Position numbers and translations under genes: made by a program. This document shows, piece by piece, positions 6,913 to 14,200 of a stretch of DNA of 24,940 nt (its first letter is position 1; every line of letters starts with the position of its first letter). The notes beneath the pieces were generated by a model. The model was not told where the DNA came from. It was given only the letters and a program-made list of their open reading frames with translations, and did not search any database. The stretch comes from a virus, in the IMG/VR virus record IMGVR_UViG_3300044522_000205, positions 1 to 24,940 of that record, one strand, 5' to 3'.

Positions 6913-6937
6913 GATGCTGCAACCAGGGAGTACGAAC

Positions 6938-7639
6938 ATGGAAACGCAGACATCCGGCATCGCGTCGATCAACTCGATTCACCTTCCGTCTTCGGTGAAA
7001 GATGCTGTCGCCACAAAAGCAAAATTGATTTGGGACACTCTGTCCACGATCAACGTCAACGAACACGTCGAAAAGAAGAATGGCTTCAGCTATCTCAGCT
7101 GGGCGTGGGCGTGGGGCGTCCTGATGGACAACTTCCCCAACAGCAAGTTCTCGTTCGATCAGTTCGGCGATGGCGGCGGTGAGGTCTTCTACTATCCGGA
7201 CGGCACAGCTGAGGTGCGTTGCGCACTGTCGGTCGACGGCGTCATGCGCGTGATGTGGCTGCCTGTGATGGATCATCGCAACAAGCCGATACCGAAGCCG
7301 GACGCTCGAGCCGTCAACGACACCAAGATGCGCTGCCTGGTTAAGGCCATGGCGCTGTTCGGACTAGGCCACTACATCTACGCAGGCGAAGACCTGCCTG
7401 ATGCATCCAAGTCAGAACCGGCAAAGGATGTGCCGGCCTTTGATCCATCCGCGCCTGAAGTGGAGTTGCCATACGATCCAGTTGTGGAACTTCGTGCTGC
7501 GATGCAGGCATCGAAGGGATTGGCTGAACTGAAGTCTTCATTCACGAAGGCAAGCAAGTACGCCAACAACCGCAACGACAAGGAAATGCTTCAGACCTTC
7601 ACCCTCTTGAAGGATGAACTGAAAGTGAAACTGGCGTGA
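6938..7639 (+). CDS. Single-strand annealing protein, DUF1071/Sak-type
   Basis: 233 residues. The start is ATG 6938, with AGGGAG about seven bases upstream; the frame is open further left but only as shadow sequence. Residues about 40-160 carry the family core: the GFSYLSWAWAWGVLMDNFP segment, then VRCALSVDGVMRVMWLPVMD, then DTKMRCLVKAMALFGLGHYIYAGEDLP. This is the characteristic order of DUF1071/Sak phage annealing proteins, which form rings on single-stranded DNA and anneal complementary strands. The C-terminal third is acidic then helical and basic (KASKYANNRNDKEML), probably for partner binding. It heads an operon with the YqaJ exonuclease and an SSB-like protein, a complete Red-like recombination set. 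Confidence 0.9.
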   Translation: METQTSGIASINSIHLPSSVKDAVATKAKLIWDTLSTINVNEHVEKKNGFSYLSWAWAWGVLMDNFPNSKFSFDQFGDGGGEVFYYPDGTAEVRCALSVDGVMRVMWLPVMDHRNKPIPKPDARAVNDTKMRCLVKAMALFGLGHYIYAGEDLPDASKSEPAKDVPAFDPSAPEVELPYDPVVELRAAMQASKGLAELKSSFTKASKYANNRNDKEMLQTFTLLKDELKVKLA

Positions 7640-7866
7640 CCAAGGAGGAGCGGCTGGTAAAGGCGCGCGAGGCGCTCAAGGGAAAGCCTCCCCGTCCATC
7701 GATGCGCCAGGCAATCAACGCCAAGTGCCGCGAGTGCATCTATGACCCGATAGGCAGAGGGACGTGGCGGGAGCAGGTCAGGGACTGCGTCAGTGCGACC
7801 TGCTCACTACACCAACTGAGGCCGATGCCCTCGATCAGGAAGGACGAAGATGGAACAGCGGAGTGA
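7636..7866 (+). CDS. Small Cys-rich, probably zinc-binding phage protein
   Basis: 76 residues starting at GTG 7636, overlapping the annealing-protein stop (GTGA); its 3' end overlaps the exonuclease gene by 17 bases. The segment from residue 24 has AINAKCRECIYDP, then WREQVRDCVSATCSLHQLRP. It gives four cysteines in two pairs (CREC and C-x5-C) and one His, a short zinc-ribbon pattern. Small proteins with 'I.akC.eC........ev..C....C.L..yR' are widespread in phage recombination operons. DNA-binding role likely but unproven. Confidence 0.75.
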   Translation: MTKEERLVKAREALKGKPPRPSMRQAINAKCRECIYDPIGRGTWREQVRDCVSATCSLHQLRPMPSIRKDEDGTAE

Positions 7867-8758
7867 AGAGTGGTTCAAGGCGCGTGTCGGTGTAATCACC
7901 GGCAGCCGCGTCGGGTCGATCCTCGGGGTCAACCCTTTCGCCACACGCGAAGATGTCATGCGCGAGATGGTTCGTGAACATCTTGGCGCTGAGAAGGAGT
8001 TCCAGGGCAACGCCGCCACCAACCACGGTGAGCGTATGGAACCAGTCGCTCTCGCCTACTACGAGAAGACCCAGATGCAGACAGTCGAGCAGACCGGACT
8101 TGTCAAGCACGACCTGTATGACTGGCTCGGCGCATCACCCGATGGCCTCATAGGCTTGAATGGTGGCTTGGAAATCAAGTGTCCGTATTGGGCAAAGAAG
8201 CCGTACTCGGTGTACGAAAAGCCTGGGTACTACGCTCAAGTCCAGCACGTCATGGAGGTGTGTGACCTCGATTGGATGGATTTCTTTGTTTATATAAGCG
8301 AGGACTGCTTCACGGTGGAGCGAGTGGCGCGGGACATAGACTGGTTCGCGACAAACCTGCCTAAGCTTGAAGCGTTCCGATCCGAGTACCTCGAGGTAAT
8401 TGGAGACGGTGAGCGTTCAGCAAAGCATCTCGGAAGCGGGGTGCTGACCCTATCCCATCCAAAGGCTAGGCGATTTGCAGAGTTATTCACACTACTCAAA
8501 GCCGCCGAAATCGAGACGGCCTCCACCCGTGAAGAGTTCGATGCGCTGAAAAAGGAATTGGGGAGCGAGTTCGGGTCGTTCGAGGCTGCCGGCGTGAAGC
8601 TTCAGCGCATCGACAAGAAGGGGTCCGTTAATAGCAAGACGCTATACAGCGACATCAATCTCGACAAGCTGTTGAAGGAGTCCGGCAAGACGTTGGATGA
8701 CTACCGAAACCCTGGAGTGGTTTCGTTTAACGTGAGTTTCATTGGAGGAAAAGAGTAA
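7850..8758 (+). CDS. YqaJ-family phage exonuclease
   Basis: 302 residues from ATG 7850 with GGAAGG about seven bases upstream. The lambda-exonuclease/YqaJ fold is clear: QRSEEWFKARVGVITGSRV at the start, then HGERMEPVAL (E61/E64), WLGASPDGLIG with D98, LEIKCPYW with E108 and K110, and YYAQVQHVMEV with Q130/Q132. D98, E108 and K110 form the PD-(D/E)XK metal site. The C-terminal 130 residues are helical. Such enzymes digest the 5' strand of duplex DNA and hand the 3' overhang to the annealing protein encoded just upstream, so the pair is a functional recombinase. Length is slightly above that typical for phage YqaJ exonucleases. Confidence 0.92.
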   Translation: MEQRSEEWFKARVGVITGSRVGSILGVNPFATREDVMREMVREHLGAEKEFQGNAATNHGERMEPVALAYYEKTQMQTVEQTGLVKHDLYDWLGASPDGLIGLNGGLEIKCPYWAKKPYSVYEKPGYYAQVQHVMEVCDLDWMDFFVYISEDCFTVERVARDIDWFATNLPKLEAFRSEYLEVIGDGERSAKHLGSGVLTLSHPKARRFAELFTLLKAAEIETASTREEFDALKKELGSEFGSFEAAGVKLQRIDKKGSVNSKTLYSDINLDKLLKESGKTLDDYRNPGVVSFNVSFIGGKE

Positions 8759-8940
8759 TGGTCAAGATCAAACGGGAGGGTCAAAACCGCTTAGTTCAAA
8801 CGACGGTTGATGACGAGACCTATAGGGCGCTGTGCGAGCGTTCCATCGTAGAAGACCGCCCTGTAGCAAGTGTGCTGCGCCAGGCCGTCAACCTCTACTT
8901 CGCACACATCAGCCGCATCAAGAACGTCCAGTTGGACTAA
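8758..8940 (+). CDS. Ribbon-helix-helix (Arc/CopG-like) protein
   Basis: 60 residues, start ATG 8758 joined to the exonuclease stop as TAATG, with GGAGG upstream. The sequence LVQTTVDDETYRALCERSI is a ribbon strand plus first helix, and RPVASVLRQAVNLYFAHI is the second helix, the classical order of the ribbon-helix-helix fold. Such dimers insert the strand pair into the major groove and repress promoters. It could be an autoregulator of this operon or of the divergent promoters, where a perfect palindrome lies at 6831-6846. That link is inference. Confidence 0.75.
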   Translation: MVKIKREGQNRLVQTTVDDETYRALCERSIVEDRPVASVLRQAVNLYFAHISRIKNVQLD

Positions 8941-8954
8941 TCGGAGTACCAGGA

Positions 8955-9254
8955 ATGGCATACGAACAAAAACCAAATACGTTCTCCTTGTTCAAGGACG
9001 ACGATGACCGCGTCAACGAGCGCAAGAAGTTCTACCGCGAAAAGGGTTGGGAGGAAAACAGTGTCCCCACTTACAGCGGTCGATTCGTTCTCGAGAACGG
9101 CGAGACGCTGAACATCGAGGCCAAGGTCATCGACGGCTCAAAGGGGAAGTTCTTCTCTGGCCGCGCGTGGAAGAAGAAGGCTGATGGTGCATCTGCACCC
9201 GCCAGGCCGGCTGCGCGGGATGACGATCCTCTTGATGACGATGTTCCGTTCTAA
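8955..9254 (+). CDS. Phage single-stranded DNA-binding-like protein with SSB-type acidic tip
   Basis: 99 residues. Start ATG 8955 is preceded by GGAG and AGGA; an open frame extends to 8832 but overlaps the previous gene. The N-terminal half is charged (FSLFKDDDDRVNERKKFYRE), followed by a beta-rich stretch SGRFVLENGETLNIEAKVID and GKFFSGRAWKKK. The C-terminus is a Pro/Ala linker ending in DPLDDDVPF. That acidic tail with terminal aromatic closely copies the bacterial SSB tip (DDDIPF), which recruits repair and replication proteins. The core is too short for me to confirm an OB fold. Its place after annealing protein and exonuclease supports an SSB role. Confidence 0.75.
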   Translation: MAYEQKPNTFSLFKDDDDRVNERKKFYREKGWEENSVPTYSGRFVLENGETLNIEAKVIDGSKGKFFSGRAWKKKADGASAPARPAARDDDPLDDDVPF

Positions 9255-9268
9255 GTACGTCGTCGTAG

Positions 9269-9291
9269 GGGGGTGGTGAGATGCCACCCCC
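9269..9291 (+). other. Strong intergenic hairpin without U-tract
   Basis: An 8-bp perfect stem (GGGGGTGG with CCACCCCC) and seven-base loop TGAGATG lie between the SSB-like gene and the small membrane gene. No T-run follows, so a simple intrinsic terminator is unlikely. It may stabilise or process the upstream transcript, or attenuate expression of the downstream genes. Confidence 0.6.
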
Positions 9292-9311
9292 ATGCACTCG
9301 AGGAGAGTGAC

Positions 9312-9437
9312 ATGACCCTTCTTATCGCATTGCTGATCATCTACTGGGCGCAGATGCCCTGGTGGGTGTGGGTCGCCGCCATCTGGCTGTGGTCCTCGAA
9401 GCAGTTTCTTATCGGCTGGGGAAGATTGGACCACTGA
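9312..9437 (+). CDS. 41-residue membrane peptide
   Basis: ATG 9312 is preceded by GAGGAG at ideal spacing, and the stop joins the next start as TGATG. The peptide is almost all hydrophobic and Trp-rich: LLIALLIIYWAQ, then WWVWVAAIWLWSS, ending in a polar, weakly basic WGRLDH tail. One or two closely spaced membrane segments are expected. The strong ribosome-binding site and the one-base coupling argue that it is translated. I cannot assign a function. Small membrane peptides in early phage operons can modify the envelope or host signalling, but nothing here proves it. Confidence 0.65.
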   Translation: MTLLIALLIIYWAQMPWWVWVAAIWLWSSKQFLIGWGRLDH

Positions 9438-9778
9438 TGCTTGTTCTGACCCGTAATGTGGGGTCTGTCATTTATGGAGGGCAGGCGATCACCGATCAGC
9501 CGGAAGAGACTTTTGAACACATGATCCGTGTCGAGCGGATCGTGGATAACTTGCGCGACAGGTTCGCTCAATTGAGCGTCACTGACTGCAACGGTTGTAC
9601 GCAATACCGGCTCGACGCAACGAATGACAGCTTACAGCTGGGCCAGTTACGCATTGTCCTGATCGCCATCCGCCATGTTCTTGGCGCAGACGGCCAGGAG
9701 TTGTCGTTGGCACGGATTGGGCTGGACGCCCCTCGCAACTATCGCGTCGTTAGGGACAACGCCAAGCGTCGCGAATAA
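9437..9778 (+). CDS. csrA: CsrA/RsmA-like RNA-binding regulator with a large internal insertion
   Basis: 113 residues from ATG 9437, coupled to the upstream stop (TGATG). The opening MLVLTRNVGSVIYGG matches the CsrA first strand (MLILTRRVGE...). The ending SLARIGLDAPRNYRVVRDN matches the CsrA VRIGVNAPKEVAVHREE block, including the conserved RIG, AP and the RNA-contacting Arg (R106 here, R44 in E. coli). LRIVLIAIRH (71-80) fits the second and third strands. CsrA is normally about 60 residues; here about 55 extra residues, mainly helical with two cysteines (CNGC), lie between strand 1 and strand 2. CsrA dimers bind GGA motifs in mRNA hairpins to block or promote translation. A phage copy could control its own mRNAs, such as integrase, or compete for host targets. 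Confidence 0.78.
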   Translation: MLVLTRNVGSVIYGGQAITDQPEETFEHMIRVERIVDNLRDRFAQLSVTDCNGCTQYRLDATNDSLQLGQLRIVLIAIRHVLGADGQELSLARIGLDAPRNYRVVRDNAKRRE

Positions 9779-9793
9779 TCAAGGAAGACTGAA

Positions 9794-10036
9794 ATGGTAC
9801 GCAAGGAAGAACTCCGGAAGCAGATCGAACAGCTACAGCAGGAGAAGGAAATTCTCAGGCTGGAGTCTGTCAATGCCCAGCTGAAGGCTGAGGCCAAGGT
9901 CTACCGCAACCTGTACGAAAACCTCCTGTTTCGGCGTGAAGGTCATGTCGGCTTCTTTGTTGATGGCAGCCAGGAGTGCAGCGAAATCCTGGGCGGAAAT
10001 CAGGGCGACGGCTTCTACGGCACCAAACTGCTGTGA
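9794..10036 (+). CDS. Small coiled-coil protein
   Basis: 80 residues from ATG 9794 with AAGGAAG about seven bases upstream. Residues 1-48 form one continuous heptad-repeat helix (KQIEQLQQEKEILRLESVN, then QLKAEAKVYRNLYENL), a strong dimeric coiled coil. The last 30 residues are Gly-rich with FFVDGSQEC and end GFYGTKLL, so probably flexible or a small fold. It resembles regulatory or scaffold coiled coils but no family is recognised. It sits between the CsrA-like gene and the integrase and may influence the same decision. Confidence 0.65.
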   Translation: MVRKEELRKQIEQLQQEKEILRLESVNAQLKAEAKVYRNLYENLLFRREGHVGFFVDGSQECSEILGGNQGDGFYGTKLL

Positions 10037-10090
10037 CTGAATTAAGTTAAATCGACAGGGTTGTCGTCTACTGGCATGATTACCTGGTGG

Positions 10091-10114
10091 ACGCCTCCGC
10101 CTTTATGGAGGTGT
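10091..10114 (+). promoter_or_regulatory. Hairpin sequestering the integrase ribosome-binding site
   Basis: ACGCCTCC (10091-10098) can pair with GGAGGTGT (10107-10114), giving an 8-bp stem with one G-U pair and an 8-base loop. GGAGG is the Shine-Dalgarno sequence of the integrase start at 10117, so this fold would hide it. A second small stem with CGACA and TGTCG arms and a GGGT loop lies about 40 bases upstream, in the 10036-10080 spacer. The arrangement suggests translational control of integrase. Confidence 0.5.
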
Positions 10115-10116
10115 AT

Positions 10117-10974
10117 ATGGACGAAGTTAAGAAGACCTGGAACGACGCATCAAACCGGTGGCTTGCGGGCCGCGCCGAAAGGAAGTGGGTAAAGCAGGAG
10201 CGACACTACGTCGATGTCCTGACAACCACGAAGCACGAAGGCGAGGCGCTCCTGGAAGGCAGGCCTCTGGTGAAGATCACGAAGGGTGTCATTACGAACC
10301 TGCGTGATGAGTTGATGAAGGATCGTGGCGTAGCGGCAGTAAATCGCTACATGACCGTGCTGCGGTCAATCCTCAACATGGCTCGAGATGATTGGGAGTG
10401 GATTGATGTCGCCCCCAAGATCAAGAGGATGGAGGAGCCAAAGAGGGTGCGGTTCATTGAGAAGTCTGAAGCGCGCAAGCTGTTGGACGAACTGCCCCGC
10501 CATCTGAGAGCAAAGGTGACCTTCGCGCTGGCCACAGGATTGCGGGACTCGAACGTCCGCCTTCTGCGGTGGGAGGAAGTAGACCTGCCCAACCGGATGG
10601 TGACGATTGACGGCAGCAAGATGAAGAACGGTAAAACGCTCTCCATCCCGCTCAACGACATCGCATGGGATGTCTTGAGGAAAAGCAATGCCGACAAGGG
10701 TCGCAACGAAGAATGGGTGTTCGCCTACGGTGGCAAGCCTGTTTACCGCAGCGGAACCCGTGCCTTCAGAAATGCGTTGAAGAGAGCGGGTATTGAGAAC
10801 TTTCGCTGGCATGACCTGCGCCACACCTGGGCGTCATGGCACATCCAGAAGGGGACTCACACGGCAGCAGTGCGTGAGATGGGAGGCTGGTCGGACGACC
10901 GCATGGTTCAGCGGTACGCCCATTTGTCAACCAAGCATCTCCGCAAGGTTGCCGACAACATCGGCTCGCTGTGA
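10117..10974 (+). CDS. int: Tyrosine recombinase, phage integrase
   Basis: 285 residues from ATG 10117, chosen for GGAGG five bases upstream; GTG 10087 and ATG 10105 would add up to ten residues. Residues 1-105 form the arm/core-binding helical domain. The catalytic domain (about 110-285) has all active residues: ATGLRDSN with R143, a Lys in KMKNGK (170-173), HDLRHTWASWH with H232 and R235, GGWS with W258, and the nucleophile Y267 in MVQRYAHL. It should integrate the phage genome into a tRNA gene, because a tRNA-Gly(GCC) 3' half lies about 90 bases downstream. No excisionase is recognised, although the small charged proteins upstream are candidates. The gene is followed by a GGGGTAG/CTACCCC inverted repeat. 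Confidence 0.93.
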   Translation: MDEVKKTWNDASNRWLAGRAERKWVKQERHYVDVLTTTKHEGEALLEGRPLVKITKGVITNLRDELMKDRGVAAVNRYMTVLRSILNMARDDWEWIDVAPKIKRMEEPKRVRFIEKSEARKLLDELPRHLRAKVTFALATGLRDSNVRLLRWEEVDLPNRMVTIDGSKMKNGKTLSIPLNDIAWDVLRKSNADKGRNEEWVFAYGGKPVYRSGTRAFRNALKRAGIENFRWHDLRHTWASWHIQKGTHTAAVREMGGWSDDRMVQRYAHLSTKHLRKVADNIGSL

Positions 10975-10987
10975 GGAGGGGAAGTCA

Positions 10988-11017
10988 GGGGTAGCGCCGA
11001 CTATGGAAACTACCCCC
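10988..11017 (+). repeat. Inverted repeat downstream of integrase
   Basis: GGGGTAG (10988-10994) pairs with CTACCCC (11010-11016) around a 15-base loop. No T-tract follows, so it is not a classical terminator. It could stabilise the integrase mRNA or be an arm-type site of the attachment region. Confidence 0.45.
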
Positions 11018-11060
11018 AAATCCCATAACTTTCGTGGCAAAACACACGTAAGTTATTGAT

Positions 11061-11142
11061 TGGAGCGGGAAAGGGGACTCGAACCCCCGACCTCGACCTT
11101 GGCAAGGTTGGAGGCGTCCACGACGAGAAAACTCTTTCCCGC
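11061..11142 (-). tRNA. tRNA-Gly(GCC)-like element, probable attP core
   Basis: On the minus strand the acceptor arms GCGGGAA and TTCCCGC pair perfectly, followed by T and an encoded CCA. The T-arm is GGGGG-TTCGAGT-CCCCT. The anticodon loop TTGCCAA (anticodon GCC at 11103-11101) sits in an anticodon stem with one A-C mismatch. The 3' half matches proteobacterial tRNA-Gly(GCC) very well, from memory of that tRNA. The D-arm region is wrong: there is no GGTAGAGC-type loop, and about eight bases are extra. I therefore read it as the att core that restores a host tRNA-Gly on integration, not as a normal working tRNA. Oddly, the 5' acceptor half is also present, so that GAGCGGGAAAG and its complement form an 11-base inverted repeat. 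Confidence 0.6.
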
Positions 11143-11160
11143 TCAGTCACTTACAGGCAG

Positions 11161-11191
11161 TACCCATAATCGCTGTGCGATGCTGTGGGTA
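11161..11191 (+). repeat. Bipartite hairpin beside the att core
   Basis: Outer arms TACCCA/TGGGTA (11161-11166 and 11186-11191) and inner arms ATCG/CGAT (11169-11172 and 11178-11181) fold into a two-step stem. It lies between the tRNA-like element and the terminator and has no gene. It may be an integrase arm or accessory-protein site, or part of a 3' mRNA structure. Confidence 0.4.
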
Positions 11192-11204
11192 AGCATAGCA
11201 AAGA

Positions 11205-11240
11205 CCCCCGGAGGATAGCCACTCCGGGGGGTTCTTTTTT
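11205..11240 (+). terminator. Strong intrinsic terminator for the plus-strand operon
   Basis: A 9-bp GC stem (CCCCCGGAG with CTCCGGGGG) and an 8-base loop are followed by TTCTTTTTT on the plus strand. It ends the integrase-side transcript just where the convergent giant gene stops (TAA at 11241-11239). On the minus strand the hairpin is followed by only TCTTTGC, so termination in that direction would be weaker, although the A-rich 5' side could allow some bidirectional use. Confidence 0.9.
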
Positions 11241-14200
11241 ACTCTTCCGTATCGGCCTCATCGTCGTATGTGGAGGCGATCTTGATGCCACGGGCGTACT
11301 CGTACCCACTTCTGGCAATGGCCTTGCGCCGCTTCATCAACGACTTCAGCTTCAAGGTCTTCTCAGACGGCGTCGCCTTGGCATCTGTTTCGACCCTGGC
11401 GATCTGCTTGTTGATGTCGGTCATTTGCTTCGACAGCCGGCCAAGCTGGGTACGGGCAGCAATTGGCGCACGGTTTTGCTCGAGCAGTTCTTGCGCCGTC
11501 TCGGTGTCGCCCTTCTCACGCAAGACCTTGTAGGCACGGGCAGCCTGGTCAGCCTCCCGCTTCATCTCATAGAAGTCACGGACAAAGCGGCTGGTGTTCC
11601 GGTCACTGTCCCGCACAAAGCTGGTCACGCCGCTGACCTCTCCCAGCGTGTCGGCAATCCGGTACGGGTCGCCAAACACCCCACCTGGCTTCTTGGGGAT
11701 AGTCCCCACGCCGGCCAGGATCGTGTCCACGGCGGCTGTGAAGTACCCCGCCATAGTCCCCATGTACCCCTCGATCACGTAGTCCACGCGCTTCGGTGAT
11801 ACGTCCGCCAGCTTGCCAATGCCCTTGGCTATTTCGCTGGTATTGCCATCAAAGCGCATAGCTTCCGGGAGGTTCTGGTCGGCCATGTTGTCGATTGGCC
11901 GCTGGGTGAACCAGTTGAGGTTGGCGGCTGCCCCTATCCCAGGCAGGAACATCTGCGGGACTGGGTTAAGGGCGAACGTACTCATGAAGGCAAACCTCAC
12001 CTTCCGACCAAGTTCCTGCCCATCGTTATCCCGCACGTAGTCCATGAAGGCGATAGGCATGGAGGCAAAAAGCGTTCCGACTTCAAAGGCGCGGGGCAGA
12101 CGGATGGTCTTGTCTCCCACGTAGATGATGTCGTTGAGCATCTTGTTCTCGGTGGACTCCTCATCCCACCGGTCATCGTCCGCCGCCAGTGCATACAGAA
12201 GCGTGGAGGCGGCAGTGAGCAGCAGGCCACGGATCATCACCTGCTGGCGAAGACCCATGATCGTTGGCTCGTTTTGCTGGTTCTCAGCGATACGGTACAG
12301 ACCCTGGATGCGGGCGTTCAAGAACGGAATCATCGGGACGAGGCCGCTTGCTACGTACCCGATATATCCCTCACCAGCACCCTTGCGGCCAAAGTTCGTG
12401 AGGTTCATCGCCTCATACGCGGCAGACTTTTCAGTCACGCCCTTGGCAACCAGGTCTTTGTACAGCTTCACACGTTCGGCAAATTCCGAAGCTTCGCCGA
12501 TCTTCTCCAGGCCGACCAAGACACCCTTGAAGCGGTCACCCCAGTCGCGGATAAAGCCGTAACCACCGCCTTCATCACGGCGATACCGGCGGCGGATTTC
12601 GTTGGCAAAGTCTCGCTCGCCCATGCCGTACGTGTAGCCACCCATGCCGCTGTTGACCTTGATGATCCGCGTTGCCTCACCGCCCTGGAACGCATCCTTT
12701 GCGCCCTTGAAGCTGTCGATACCTATGCCAAGCTTGGCGTCGGTAGTGACGAACGCGCTAATCTTTCCGCGATACAGGTTGCGCAGCATGAATGAGGGCG
12801 ATAGCGTGATGCCAGAGCGCAGAACGCCAGCCAGCTTTGAGCCGACCTCGACGAACATATTGCGAGACTGTGGCCCAAGGGACGCAATCGCCGTCCAGAC
12901 AGCGAGGTCTTCGATCTTGTAGTAGGCAGGCTTGCCATCAACGCGAAGGCGCATGACACCCTCACCCTTCGGCTCACGAACCTTGAAGCCTAGACCTGTC
13001 ACGCCGGCAGTGTTCAGGGCATCGATAGCGTCAGCTGCCTCCTGAAGAGCCAGGTTCTTTCGCGCCGCAGACAGGATCGACTGCGTGTTGCGGATCAAGT
13101 TCTCGTACAGATTGCCGAGTCCGGTGTCTCCACCCTTCAGCCGCAAGTCCAGTGCCGACTTCGGGTTATTCAAGGCCTCGCCCATGTTCGGGCCAAGAAC
13201 ATCGAGTTCCCCGCTGTCGAGTTCAAGAGCGCGGTAGTACGGGATGTAGTCCATTGACTTCAGCTTGTCGCCAAGTTCACTGGTCATCAGGCCGGTATCA
13301 ACAGCGTAGTCGAGGACGACCTGGTTGAAGGCCTGGTAGTTATCGAAGACCGTCTTGAACTCAGCGTCTGCATTACTCAACGTCTCGCTGATTTCTTCAT
13401 CAGTTAGTGTGGTAAAGCCAACGCGGCCACCGCTGCGCAGTTCCTTTTCACGACGCGCAACAGCGTAGGTCTGAAACGCATCAGCCTTCTCCTCGCCAAT
13501 TGGCGCGAAGATATCGAACAGGCCTGGGATATCCTGGTGAATGGTGGTCAGATCGCCATCGAATACTGGCGGGCCATACTCAAGAGCAGCCTGCACAACG
13601 CCAGATGACTGAGACGCCATCTCCATCGCCCGACCAACGCTCGAGCCATCAACCGGAACGCGACCGTCAGAGATGTCCACGCCGCGCTGTGCGGCATCGA
13701 GCATCCGATCAAGCATGAACATTCCGTCCTTGTCGCTGACCAGGTTCCGGACAAGTGCGCGGCGACGCGACTCGCCGCCACGACGACCGACCATCTTGTC
13801 TAGGAAGGTGCCGAATACACCAGGTTCCGGTTCATTCGAGACGACCTTGTCCATCATCGACTGCGACACGCCGCCCGTGTACCGCTGACCACGGCGAGCG
13901 GAGTAGCGAATCCGCTCATCGTTTGGATCAAAGTTCCCGTTGTTATCCGTCGCGCTCTTGATCTGCGTCGGACTGAAGACAACATACTCAGGCGTGTTGA
14001 TCCCGTTCCCACGGAAGATCACCCCATCATTCTCAGGGGTAAGCGCCTCGAGCGCCTTCTGCTTCGCATCGTTGAACGACATTCCGCGACGCAGATAGCG
14101 ACGAATGGCATCCGTGGTGTCGAGCGGGTTCTCGATCTTGAGATAAGTGGAGTAGACCTTCCCACGCTCCTTTGAACCCGTAGTGCGGGCGTAGTTGGAT

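Larger units (their letters stand above)
6554..6937. promoter_or_regulatory. Divergent intergenic control region
   Basis: 384 bases lie between the diverging replication and recombination operons. No convincing gene is present; the best minus-strand peptides here are under 40 residues and lack a Shine-Dalgarno site. The region near 6790-6930 is visibly richer in A/T than the flanking genes and holds a perfect palindrome and candidate promoters for both directions. The segment 6554-6800, between the minus promoter and the initiator start, would form a leader of about 250 bases, long enough for an RNA-level control element or an origin. I could not identify tandem iterons in it. Confidence 0.55.

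Noticed and set aside
11061-11142. A normal, functional phage tRNA-Gly
   Set aside because: The D-arm lacks the conserved GG and pairing and is too long, so a standard cloverleaf cannot form; an att core is a better reading.
11185-11799. 204-residue plus-strand frame over the terminator and giant gene end
   Set aside because: Runs through a strong terminator and is antisense to the LPD38-like region; composition is that of a shadow.
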